Shown: positions 1-8,039 of the stretch, one piece after another
How the letters are laid out: the number at the start of each line of letters is the position of its first letter
Numbering within the stretch: position 1 is the stretch's first letter
NCBI RefSeq assembly: GCF_007828725.1
Contig: NZ_VIUW01000004.1
Coordinates: forward strand, 1-64,000
DNA length: 64,000 nt
Direction: 5' to 3'
Origin: Marihabitans asiaticum
GTDB taxonomy: Bacteria > Actinomycetota > Actinomycetes > Actinomycetales > Dermatophilaceae
Made by a program: the position numbers and the translations under genes
The notes under the pieces: model-generated
Seen by the model: the letters and a program-made list of their open reading frames with translations, nothing else
What the model was told of the DNA's origin: nothing
The model's database searches: none

Positions 1-1015
1 GCTCAAGCACCTCACCGGCTCCGCCGAGGGTCACCGGGATCAGCTCGGCGTCGCACGACAGGCGGCGCACCGTCGTCGGGTCGAGCAGCGTGCCCGCGTC
101 GAGGCCACCGAGGGTGCGGCCGGCGCCGAGGCCGGCGCGCAGCTGGTCGAGCCCCATGGTCACGAGCAGCGATGCCTTGGCGCCCCGCCCGGCTCGGGTG
201 TCCATCACCGAGGTCGCGCCCCGGACCAGGTCGATCAACGCGTCCGCCCGGCGCTGGTCGCTGCTGCGCAGGTCACGCTCCACGACCCCGGTCTGCGGGT
301 CCTCGCACGGTGCCGGGCTCGACAGCGCCTCGAGGGCCGCCTCAAGCACGGCGGCACCCTCGGGGTCGAGCACCAGGCGGTACTCGTGCAGGCCGTCGTC
401 GACGACGGGTCGCGAGAGCGCCCGCCCACGCCGTAACCGGTCCTGCTCGCGCTCGAGCTCGCCCGCGATGCCATAGCGGGCCAGCAGCTCGGGTCGGACC
501 CGGCGCACTCCCCGCGCCCCCTCGATCTCGCCCATGGTGATCATCCCGCCGAGGACGGCGTCGCGTGCACCCTCGGCCAGGCGCGACTCGATCTTGGTGA
601 TCTCGGCGATGACCACGTTGGCCACCGACACCGAGATGCGTCCCGACTCGACGGCCTCGCGGACGAGCGCGTTGATCTCGCGCTCCAGGCTGGTGACCGC
701 CCGGGCGATGCCGCCTCCACCCGCCTGCCGGGCGCCCATCGACCGATCGATCACCCACGCGGTGAGGGAGGCCACGTCGGACTCGGCGACCAGGCCGCGC
801 TCGTGGGCCTCCCGCACCAGACTGAACCGGGCGGCCTCCGCCCGACGCACCAGCTCGTCGGTGAGGGCCAGCAGCTCGTCGATCTCTGCCGTGCCGGCCT
901 CGAAGAGCCGCTCCTCGACGCCGTCGAGAGCACGCACCGCGCCCTCCATCGCGACCCGGCGGTCTCGCAGCGCGAGCACCGCCGCCGGGGGCGCGAAGGG
1001 GGAGGTCGTCTCCAT
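1..1015 (-). CDS. DUF222 (13E12-type) HNH nuclease family protein, C-terminus cut by window edge
   Basis: The minus-strand frame is open from an ATG at 1013-1015 to the left edge, about 338 codons. It begins METTSPFAPPAAVLALRDRR and continues with the helical DUF222 region typical of actinobacterial 13E12-repeat proteins (FSLVREAHERGLVAESD, then SLTAWVIDRSMGARQAGG). These proteins normally end in an HNH nuclease domain; that part would lie outside the window, so nuclease activity is inferred. A second family member sits at 59822-61439. These genes are multicopy in related genomes and their cellular role is not established. The 67 bp before the next gene contain no recognised site. Confidence 0.8.
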   Translation of the reverse strand, partial: METTSPFAPPAAVLALRDRRVAMEGAVRALDGVEERLFEAGTAEIDELLALTDELVRRAEAARFSLVREAHERGLVAESDVASLTAWVIDRSMGARQAGGGGIARAVTSLEREINALVREAVESGRISVSVANVVIAEITKIESRLAEGARDAVLGGMITMGEIEGARGVRRVRPELLARYGIAGELEREQDRLRRGRALSRPVVDDGLHEYRLVLDPEGAAVLEAALEALSSPAPCEDPQTGVVERDLRSSDQRRADALIDLVRGATSVMDTRAGRGAKASLLVTMGLDQLRAGLGAGRTLGGLDAGTLLDPTTVRRLSCDAELIPVTLGGAGEVLE

Positions 1016-1082
1016 GAAGCAACCCTGCCACTGACCACTGACAACGCTCTGACCTGGGAGAACGCCCGCCGCCTTCCCTCGG

Positions 1083-1697
1083 TCAGGACGGTACGAGCAC
1101 CTCACCATCACCGCCGGCAGCCATCGCGGCGGCTACCTGCGCGACCTCGGCCTCCCAGACCTCGATCGGGATCACCGGGAGCAGGTCGTCCCACTCCACG
1201 GCGAAGCTGCCGATCACCTGGGCCAGCCGCTCGGGGCGGACCATGAGCAGCACGTGCAGGTGGGCTGAGCCGTCACCCCACTTGCCGATGTGCACCCTCC
1301 CGGCATTGGGCAGGGCGAGCATCGCGTTGTGGCAGCGGAGCACCAGCCGACCGAGCTCGCCGGCGAGCTCCTCGGTCATCTCCCCGAAGTCCATGTGCTC
1401 CCGGGTCTGCAGCCAGAAGGACAGCAGGCCGCCCCGCCCCTCGCACGAAGAGGCGAGCAACCATCGGTCATCCCGCCAGACCACCCCTTCGTCCGGGTGG
1501 GTGCACCGGAAGCACGGCCGCCCCCCTTCGCCGTCCCGGACCCGATCGGTCGCCACGGGCGGGTCGAGCGGTCGTGGAAGGACCTCCCCTTCCCCTGCCA
1601 CCCATGGGAAGGCCGGCCACGACCGGAAGCCGAGGTCGTCCTCCCCGCGAGGCTCGAGGCGCGCGAGCTCGAAGATCTCCTCCGCCGACTGCGGCAC
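1083..1697 (-). CDS. HIT-like (histidine triad-related) protein
   Basis: The product is 204 aa. Residues about 133-152 contain HIGKWGDGSAHLHVLLMVRP, which resembles the HIT nucleotide-binding loop, but the triad is degenerate (only HLH is clear). The N-terminal part has a CFRCTHP element that could correspond to the CPFC-like start of HIT domains. The ATG lies 4 bp after the stop of the upstream M20 peptidase gene on the same strand, so the two are probably cotranscribed. I see no catalytic evidence beyond the HIT-like loop and the substrate is unknown. HIT membership is moderately supported; the ORF itself is secure by length and context. Confidence 0.7.
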   Translation of the reverse strand: MPQSAEEIFELARLEPRGEDDLGFRSWPAFPWVAGEGEVLPRPLDPPVATDRVRDGEGGRPCFRCTHPDEGVVWRDDRWLLASSCEGRGGLLSFWLQTREHMDFGEMTEELAGELGRLVLRCHNAMLALPNAGRVHIGKWGDGSAHLHVLLMVRPERLAQVIGSFAVEWDDLLPVIPIEVWEAEVAQVAAAMAAGGDGEVLVPS

Positions 1698-1700
1698 GAC

Positions 1701-3089
1701 TCAGTCCCGACCGGTGGCGCCCATCGCGCCGAGACGCGCGAGGAGCAGCGCCTCGGCGATGCACACCCGCTCGAACTCCCCGAGGTGCAGCGACTCGTTC
1801 GCCCCGTGGGCCCGGGTGTCGGGGTCCTCGACCCCGGTGACGAGGATCGCCGCGTCCGGGAACCGCTCGGCGAAGGCCTGGACGAAGGGGATCGACCCGC
1901 CGATGCCGACGTCGACCGGCTCGGTCCCCCACGCGTCGGCGAAGGCGGCCCGCGCCTGGTCGTAGACCGGCCCTTCGGCATCGGCCGCGAAGCCCCAGCC
2001 CTGCTCGTCCAGCTCGACCTCGACGGTGGCCCCCCACGGGGCGTGGTCGGCGAGGTGCCGCTGCAGCGCAGCCCAGGCGTCCTGCGGGTCCTGGGTGGGG
2101 TTGAGCCGCAGGTTGATCTTCGCGCTCGCCGAGGCGTTGAGGACGTTGCCGGCCTCCTCGACGCTCGGGCAGGTGATGCCGATGACCACGGCCGCGGGCT
2201 TGGTCCAGAGCCGGGAGAGCAGCGAGCCGGTTCCGATGAGCTCGGTGCCGGGCAGCAGACCGGACTCCTCGCGCAGCCGGGCCTCGTCGAAGCCGAGCTC
2301 CTCGTCGCTGCTCGCCGCGTCCTCGTGGACCAGGCCCTCGATCGCGACGTCGCCCTGGTCGTCGTGCAGGGTGGCGAGCAGGCGGGTCAGGCTGGTGATC
2401 GCCTCGGGGCAGGCCCCGCCGAACATCCCCGAGTGCACGCCGTGGTCGAGGGTGCGCACGGTGACGACGGCGCGCAGCGACCCGCGCAGCGTCGTCGTCA
2501 GGGCCGGGGTGCCGATCGCCCAGTTCAGCGAGTCGGCGAGGACGATCGCGTCGGCCTGCAGCTTCTCGCCGTGGCGCTCCAGGATCCGCGGGAGGGACTC
2601 GCTGGCGATCTCCTCCTCCCCCTCGACGAAGACGGTCACCGAGCACGGGAGCCGGCCGGCGTGGGCGCGCAGCGCCGCGACGTGGGCCATGACGCCCGCC
2701 TTGTCGTCGGCCGCGCCGCGGCCGTAGAGCCGCCCGTCACGCTCGGTGGGCTCGAAGGGCTCGCTGTCCCAGTCCGCCCGGTCCCCCGGGGGCTGCACGT
2801 CGTGGTGGGCGTAGAGCAGCACGGTCGGCGCGCCCTCCGGTCCGGCGAGGTGACCGATGACGGCCGGCCGCCCCCCTTCGCTGACGATCTCGACCTCAAG
2901 ACCCTCGGCGCGCAGCAGCTCGGCGGTCGCCTCGGCGCTGCGCTGCACCTCGGCCTGGTCGAAGGAGTCCAGGCTCACGCTCGGGATCCGGGTCAGCGCC
3001 TCGAGGTCGCTGCGCACCCCGGGCATCAGCCCCTGGACCCGGGTCCGGACGTCGTCGATCTGGTCTGCGGTCAGCACGTCGTCAGTCAC
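1701..3089 (-). CDS. M20 family dipeptidase
   Basis: A zinc metallopeptidase of the M20 family, 462 aa from the GTG at 3089. Metal-site motifs run in the usual order: LLYAHHDVQP, then GRGAADDKAG with the bridging Asp, then VEGEEEI with the catalytic Glu pair. A dimerisation domain lies between them and the C-terminal catalytic half. The frame extends to 3164, but those 25 residues are low complexity and overlap the divergent DUF3043 gene, so I prefer the internal GTG. Likely a cytosolic dipeptidase; the substrate is not readable from sequence. It heads a two-gene minus-strand unit with the HIT-like gene. Confidence 0.88.
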   Translation of the reverse strand: MTDDVLTADQIDDVRTRVQGLMPGVRSDLEALTRIPSVSLDSFDQAEVQRSAEATAELLRAEGLEVEIVSEGGRPAVIGHLAGPEGAPTVLLYAHHDVQPPGDRADWDSEPFEPTERDGRLYGRGAADDKAGVMAHVAALRAHAGRLPCSVTVFVEGEEEIASESLPRILERHGEKLQADAIVLADSLNWAIGTPALTTTLRGSLRAVVTVRTLDHGVHSGMFGGACPEAITSLTRLLATLHDDQGDVAIEGLVHEDAASSDEELGFDEARLREESGLLPGTELIGTGSLLSRLWTKPAAVVIGITCPSVEEAGNVLNASASAKINLRLNPTQDPQDAWAALQRHLADHAPWGATVEVELDEQGWGFAADAEGPVYDQARAAFADAWGTEPVDVGIGGSIPFVQAFAERFPDAAILVTGVEDPDTRAHGANESLHLGEFERVCIAEALLLARLGAMGATGRD

Positions 3090-3178
3090 GTCCGTGACGG
3101 TATCGCGGGCCGGGGTCGAGCGCCTGCCACCGACGACGGCGAAGGGGGATGAGCCGGCGGGCACTAGAGTTGCCTCTC

Positions 3179-3763
3179 GTGTTCGGACGGAAGAAGCAGA
3201 GCGAGAACGAGCGGCAGGCGGCGACCGCCGAGGAGCGACCCCAGCGCGAGGGGGCCAAGAACCGTCCGACGCCCAAGCGCCGGGACCAGGAGGCCGCCCG
3301 CAAGCGCCCGCTCGTCGCCGACGACCGCAAGCAGGCGAGGGCCCGCGACAAGGAGAAGCGTCGCGAGTCCAATGCCAAGATGCGCCAGGCGATGGTCAGC
3401 GGCGACGACCGTCACCTGCCCGCCCGCGACAAGGGGCCGGTGCGCCGCTTCGTCCGGGACCGCGTCGACTCGACCTTCCAGCTGGGCGAGATCCTGCTCA
3501 TCGTCATGCTCGCGGTGCTCGTGCTCTCCCTCTTCGCCCCGCGGCAGGCGACGCTGGTCTTCCTGTCGGTCTACATCATCTTCGCGATCGCGCTGGTCCA
3601 GGCGATCGCGACGTGGCGCAAGACCAAGCGGCTCATCCTCGAGAAGTTCGGCGAGGACACCGAGCTGCGCGGGCTGGCGCTCTACAGCGTGCTGCGCAGT
3701 TTCCAGATGAGGCGCACCCGGCTGCCGCGCCCGCAGGTCGAGCGCGGAGCCGAGGTCACCTGA
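3179..3763 (+). CDS. DUF3043 membrane protein
   Basis: The product is 194 aa from the GTG giving the typical (M)FGRKK start of actinobacterial DUF3043 proteins. Residues 1-95 are highly charged, rich in Lys, Arg, Glu and Gln. Two hydrophobic helices follow (about 102-119, ILLIVMLAVLVLSLFAP, and 123-145), then a short basic tail. The function is unknown across the family. It faces the M20 gene divergently and converges on gcvT with only 12 bp between stops. The longer frame from 3149 adds residues unlike the family and would overlap the divergent gene. Confidence 0.85.
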   Translation: MFGRKKQSENERQAATAEERPQREGAKNRPTPKRRDQEAARKRPLVADDRKQARARDKEKRRESNAKMRQAMVSGDDRHLPARDKGPVRRFVRDRVDSTFQLGEILLIVMLAVLVLSLFAPRQATLVFLSVYIIFAIALVQAIATWRKTKRLILEKFGEDTELRGLALYSVLRSFQMRRTRLPRPQVERGAEVT

Positions 3764-3775
3764 GCGAGCAGCGCC

Positions 3776-4876
3776 TCAGGCCTGACGCACCTGGGTCTTG
3801 ACGAAGGGGGGCTTGGTCACCGTCGCGGTCAGCTCGCGGCCGCGCACGTCGATGACGACCTCGTCGTCGACCTTGACCGAGCGCTCGACCAGCGCGAGGG
3901 CGATGCCCTCCTTGCGGGTCGGGCTGAAGGTGCCCGAGGTGACCACCCCGACGACCTGACCCTCGCCGTCCTTGACCTGGCAGCCCTTGCGCGGGATCCC
4001 GCGCCCGGTCACCAGCAGGCCCTTCATCACCCGCGAGGACTTGGCGACCCGCTGCGCGACGAGAGCCTCCTTGCCCCAGAACTCCGGCTTGTCCCAGCCC
4101 ACGGCCCACGCCGAGGCGGCCATGACCGGGGTGATGTCCGGGCTGAGCTCGTTGCCGTGCAGCGGGTATCCCATCTCGGTCCGCAGGGTGTCGCGGGCAC
4201 CCAGGCCGCACGGCAGGCCGCCGCGCTCGGTGACCTCCGCGAGCAGGCGGTCCCAGACCCCCTTCGCGCTGTCGGCGGGGACGATCAGCTCATACCCGCG
4301 CTCGCCGGTGTAGCCGGTGCGGCACACCGAGATCGTCGTGCCCTCGATCTCGGCCTCGTCGTAGGACATGTAGTCGTGGTCCACCGGCAGGTCCAGCGCC
4401 GTGAGCACCTCGTCCGAGAGCGGCCCCTGGACGGCGATGACGGCGAAGTCGTCGTGCTGCTCGGTGACGGTGACCCCCTCCGGCGCGGCGTCGCTGAGCA
4501 TGCCGACCACCTCGGCGGTGTTGGCCGCGTTGGGCATGAGGAAGACGTCGTCGTCGGCGCGCAGGTAGAGGATGAGGTCGTCGACGACACCGCCGGACTC
4601 GTTGCAGCACAGGGTGTACTGCGCCTTGCCCGGCTCGATCCGGGTGATGTCGTTGGTCAGGCAGCGGTTGACGAAGTCGGCTGCGCCGGCGCCGGAGACG
4701 GTGGCCTTGCCGAGGTGGCTCACGTCGAAGATCCCGACCGCCTCGCGCACCGCCGTGTGCTCGGCGACGACCCCGCCGCCCGGGTACTCGATCGGCATGT
4801 CCCAGCCGCCGAAGTCGGCCATCTTCGCGCCGAGGTCGACATGGGCCTGGTGCAGGGGTGATGTGCGCTGCGTCAT
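3776..4876 (-). CDS. gcvT: Aminomethyltransferase, glycine cleavage system T protein
   Basis: T protein of the glycine cleavage complex, which transfers the methylene group from aminomethyl-lipoyl H protein to tetrahydrofolate. The product is 366 aa from the ATG at 4876 ([20 protein letters not shown]), the usual length. It shows the family N-terminus with [10 protein letters not shown], the conserved VFDVSHLG-like block ([10 protein letters not shown]), and the Gly-rich block ending [13 protein letters not shown] longer in-frame extension to 5425 is a shadow of pepA. It stands alone here; gcvH and gcvP are not in the window, but lipB, lipA and lpdA nearby serve the same lipoyl chemistry. Confidence 0.95.
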   Translation of the reverse strand: MTQRTSPLHQAHVDLGAKMADFGGWDMPIEYPGGGVVAEHTAVREAVGIFDVSHLGKATVSGAGAADFVNRCLTNDITRIEPGKAQYTLCCNESGGVVDDLILYLRADDDVFLMPNAANTAEVVGMLSDAAPEGVTVTEQHDDFAVIAVQGPLSDEVLTALDLPVDHDYMSYDEAEIEGTTISVCRTGYTGERGYELIVPADSAKGVWDRLLAEVTERGGLPCGLGARDTLRTEMGYPLHGNELSPDITPVMAASAWAVGWDKPEFWGKEALVAQRVAKSSRVMKGLLVTGRGIPRKGCQVKDGEGQVVGVVTSGTFSPTRKEGIALALVERSVKVDDEVVIDVRGRELTATVTKPPFVKTQVRQA

Positions 4877-4908
4877 AGCCCGCAGGCTACTCGTCCACCC
4901 GCGGCGGC

Positions 4909-4914
4909 TAGCCT
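4909..4914 (+). promoter_or_regulatory. Candidate -10 hexamer for pepA
   Basis: TAGCCT lies 44 bp before the pepA start and fits the actinobacterial TAnnnT -10 pattern. The same hexamer precedes glnA (25402) and the DUF6318 gene (29983). No convincing -35 is seen. Confidence 0.4.
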
Positions 4915-4957
4915 CGGCCAGGAACGACAACCTCGACCACCGTCGGAAGGATCGCCT

Positions 4958-6511
4958 GTGCCCACCCTGACCCTCGCAACGCGCTCGCTCGCCAGCTTCT
5001 CCGGAGACACCGTGATCATCGGTGTCCAGGCCGCCGGGCAGGAGAGCGGACGCTCCCGCAGCTCGCGCAAGGCCAAGGACGCGAAGGGGGCGGAGCAGCG
5101 CGCCGAGGTGGTCGCCTCGGTCGACCTGCCCAAGGACACCGCGAAGGCGCTGGGCGCCGCGGTCGAGGTCCTCTCCCCCAGCACCTCGGTCGGCTCGACC
5201 ACCGTCGTCCCGGCCGTGGCCGGGCTCAAGGCGCGCAAGGTCCTGCTCGTCGGTGTCGGTGACGCCGACGTGAGCACCGACGACCTGCGCCGTGCTGCGG
5301 GTGCCGCCGTGCGGGCCTGCGCGAAGGACACCACGGTGCGCCTCGCCCTGCCGCACGCCGACGAGGCCCAGCTCGCCGCGATCGCCGAGGGCGCGCTGGC
5401 TGGCTCGTACAGCTTCACCGCCCACAAGTCGTCGCCGCAGGAGGCCAGCCTGGGCACGATCGAGGTGGCCTCGGCTCTGGGCCGCAAGGCCTCGCCGAAG
5501 GACGTGCTCGCCCGCGCCGAGGTCCTCGGCAAGGGCGTCGCCTGGGCGCGCGACCTGGTCAACACCGCGCCGAACCTGCTCTACCCGCAGTCCTTCGCCG
5601 ACGAGGTCACCCAGGTCGCCAAGGCCTCCTCGGGCAAGCTGACCGTGAAGGTCCTCGACGACAAGGAGCTCGCCGAGGGCGGCTTCGGCGGGATCGTCGG
5701 TGTCGGTCAGGGCAGCTCCCGCCCGCCGCGCATCGTCGAGCTGAGCTACAAGCCGGCGCGCAGCCGCGGCGCGAAGAAGATCGGTCTGGTCGGCAAGGGC
5801 ATCACCTTCGACACCGGTGGCGTGTGCATCAAGCCCGCCTCGGGGATGCTCACGATGAAGTCAGACATGGCCGGCGCCGCCGCGGTCGCCGCGACCGTCG
5901 TCGCTGCCGCCGAGCTGGCGCTGCCCGTCGCCGTCACCGGCTACCTCTGCCTCGCCGAGAACATGCCGGGCAGCAACGCCCAGCGTCCCGGTGACGTCGT
6001 GACGATGCGCAACGGCACCACCGTCGAGATCATCGACACCGACGCCGAGGGCCGGATGGTGCTTGCCGACGGCATGTGCCTCGCGGCCGAGCAGGGCGCC
6101 GAGACGATCATCGACGTCGCGACCCTCACCGGCGCCGCGGTCGTCGCGCTGGGCCCGGACATCTTCGCGGTGATGAGCAACGAGGACGCCCTGCGCGACA
6201 CCGTTGGCGCCGCGTCGGCCGAGGTCGACGAGCCCTCCTGGCCGCTGCCGCTGCCGGTCGACCTGCGCAAGGGCCTGGACTCCCACGTCGCCGACCTCGC
6301 GCACAAGGCCGACCGCTGGGGCGGGACGCTGACGGCCGGGCTCTTCCTCCAGGAGTTCGCGAAGGGGGCCGACGGCGAGTCGATCCCGTGGGCGCACCTC
6401 GACATCGCCGGTCCCTCCTTCAACGAAGGGGGAGCCAAGGGCCACCTCGACAAGGGCGGCACCGGGGTCGCCGTGGCGACCCTGATCCGCTACCTCGAGC
6501 AGCTGGGCTGA
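4958..6511 (+). CDS. pepA: Leucyl aminopeptidase (M17)
   Basis: A hexameric dimetal aminopeptidase of the M17 family, 517 aa from a GTG preceded by a GGAAGGA ribosome site. The catalytic C-terminal half contains [10 protein letters not shown] near residue 280 (metal and catalytic Lys) and [14 protein letters not shown] near 357, which matches the family signature NTDAEGRL with conservative changes. The N-terminal half is the DNA-binding-like A domain found in PepA proteins. Likely role is cytosolic peptide turnover. Two copies of the CGAAGGGG backbone octamer lie in its 3' end. lpdA follows 47 bp downstream. Confidence 0.93.
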   Translation: MPTLTLATRSLASFSGDTVIIGVQAAGQESGRSRSSRKAKDAKGAEQRAEVVASVDLPKDTAKALGAAVEVLSPSTSVGSTTVVPAVAGLKARKVLLVGVGDADVSTDDLRRAAGAAVRACAKDTTVRLALPHADEAQLAAIAEGALAGSYSFTAHKSSPQEASLGTIEVASALGRKASPKDVLARAEVLGKGVAWARDLVNTAPNLLYPQSFADEVTQVAKASSGKLTVKVLDDKELAEGGFGGIVGVGQGSSRPPRIVELSYKPARSRGAKKIGLVGKGITFDTGGVCIKPASGMLTMKSDMAGAAAVAATVVAAAELALPVAVTGYLCLAENMPGSNAQRPGDVVTMRNGTTVEIIDTDAEGRMVLADGMCLAAEQGAETIIDVATLTGAAVVALGPDIFAVMSNEDALRDTVGAASAEVDEPSWPLPLPVDLRKGLDSHVADLAHKADRWGGTLTAGLFLQEFAKGADGESIPWAHLDIAGPSFNEGGAKGHLDKGGTGVAVATLIRYLEQLG

Positions 6512-6558
6512 CCCCCCCTTCGCCCGCCACCCGATCGCCGGACCCGAAGGAGCGCTCC

Positions 6559-7941
6559 GTGACTGACAGCGACAGCACCGACACCTACGACCTCGTCATC
6601 CTCGGCGCCGGCAGCGGCGGCTACGCCTGCGCGCTGCGCGCCCGCCAGCTCGAGCTGAGCGTGGCGCTCGTCGAGGAGGACAAGGTCGGTGGCACCTGTC
6701 TGCACCGCGGCTGCATCCCGACCAAGGCGTGGCTGCACAGCGCCGAGGTGGCCGAGGCCGCGGCCCACGGCGCCACCTTCGGGCTGCGGACGAGCTTCGA
6801 GGGGGTCGACCTCGAAGCGCTGCACGGCTACAAGGACAAGGTCGTCGGGCAGCTGTACAAGGGGCTGCAGGGGCTGGTGAAGCAGTCCGGAGCCGAGGTC
6901 GTCCCCGGCCGGGGGCGCCTCGTCGACGCCAGCACCGTCGAGGTCGACGGGCGACGGCTCACCGGCCGCACCGTCGTGCTCGCCACCGGCAGTCATCCCA
7001 GGGTGCTCCCGGGCATCGAGCTCGGCCCGCGGGTCATGACGAGCGACCAGGCGCTGCGGCTCGAGGAGATGCCCGAGCGGGTCGCGGTGCTCGGCGGCGG
7101 GGTGATCGGGGTCGAGTTCGCCTCGATCTTCGCCGGGCTCGGGTGCGAGGTGACCGTCGTCGAGGCGCTCGACCGGCTCGTCGCGGCCGAGGAGCCGAGC
7201 ATGAGCAAGGCGCTCGAGCGAGCCTTCCGCAAGCGCGGCATCGCGATGCGCACCGGCGCCCGGGTGTCCGGTGTCGAGGCCGAAGACGCCGGCGCGACGG
7301 TGCGGCTCGAGGAGGGCGACCCGATCGAGGTCGACCTCGTGCTCGTCGCGGTCGGCCGCGGGCCGAGCAGCGAGGGGCTGGGCTACGAGGAGGCCGGGGT
7401 GGCGATGGAGCGCGGCCTGGTCACCACCGACGAGCGGCTGCGCACGTCCGTCGATGGCGTGCGCGCGGTGGGTGACCTCGTGCCGGGGCTGCAGCTGGCG
7501 CATCGCGGCTTCGCCCACGGCATCTTCGTCGCCGAGGACGTCGCCGGGCTCGAGCCCGCTCCGGTGCGCGACGCGGTGATCCCGCGCGTGACGTACAGCG
7601 ACCCCGAGATCGCCTCGGTCGGGCTGACCGCAGAGCAGGCCGGTGCGGCCGGCCACGACGTCGAGACGGTGAGCTATCCGTTGGGCGGCAACGGGCGCAG
7701 CCTGATCAAGGCCACGACCGGATCGATCACGATCGTCCGCGAGAAGGACGGAGCGGTGCTCGGGGTGCACATGGTGGGCGCGGGGGTGAGCGAGCTGGTC
7801 GGCGAGGCCCAGCTCATGGTCGGCTGGGAGGCCCACCCCGAGGAGGTCGCCTCCCTCGTGCACGCCCACCCGACCCAGGGCGAGGCGCTCGGCGAGGCGG
7901 CGATGCTCGCCGCGGGTCGGCCCTTGCACGCGCACGCCTGA
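6559..7941 (+). CDS. lpdA: Dihydrolipoyl dehydrogenase (E3)
   Basis: A flavoprotein disulfide reductase of 460 aa that reoxidises dihydrolipoyl groups in 2-oxoacid dehydrogenases and the glycine cleavage system. The FAD-binding fold (LVILGAGSGGYACALRA) is followed by the redox-active pair in GGTCLHRGCIPTKAW, the NAD-binding fold (VAVLGGGVIGVEFAS) and the C-terminal His-Glu dyad (HAHPTQGEA). The start is GTG with an AAGGAG site 5' of it. It precedes sucB by about 100 bp, so E3 and E2 are probably expressed together. Confidence 0.94.
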   Translation: MTDSDSTDTYDLVILGAGSGGYACALRARQLELSVALVEEDKVGGTCLHRGCIPTKAWLHSAEVAEAAAHGATFGLRTSFEGVDLEALHGYKDKVVGQLYKGLQGLVKQSGAEVVPGRGRLVDASTVEVDGRRLTGRTVVLATGSHPRVLPGIELGPRVMTSDQALRLEEMPERVAVLGGGVIGVEFASIFAGLGCEVTVVEALDRLVAAEEPSMSKALERAFRKRGIAMRTGARVSGVEAEDAGATVRLEEGDPIEVDLVLVAVGRGPSSEGLGYEEAGVAMERGLVTTDERLRTSVDGVRAVGDLVPGLQLAHRGFAHGIFVAEDVAGLEPAPVRDAVIPRVTYSDPEIASVGLTAEQAGAAGHDVETVSYPLGGNGRSLIKATTGSITIVREKDGAVLGVHMVGAGVSELVGEAQLMVGWEAHPEEVASLVHAHPTQGEALGEAAMLAAGRPLHAHA

Positions 7942-8039
7942 GCCAAGCGGGTGTGACCTGCCTCGCCCATCGGCGGGCCGGTCGTGAGAGTCTGTGACCG
8001 AGCCCACGAGTGAGTTAAGTCCGAAGGAGATCCAAGCTC

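Noticed and set aside
1290-3152. Long plus-strand frame opposite the M20 gene
   Set aside because: A GC-rich antisense shadow without protein-like composition; the minus-strand gene has all M20 motifs. The same applies to long antisense frames over treY, treZ, katG, lpdA, the methylase and the helicase.
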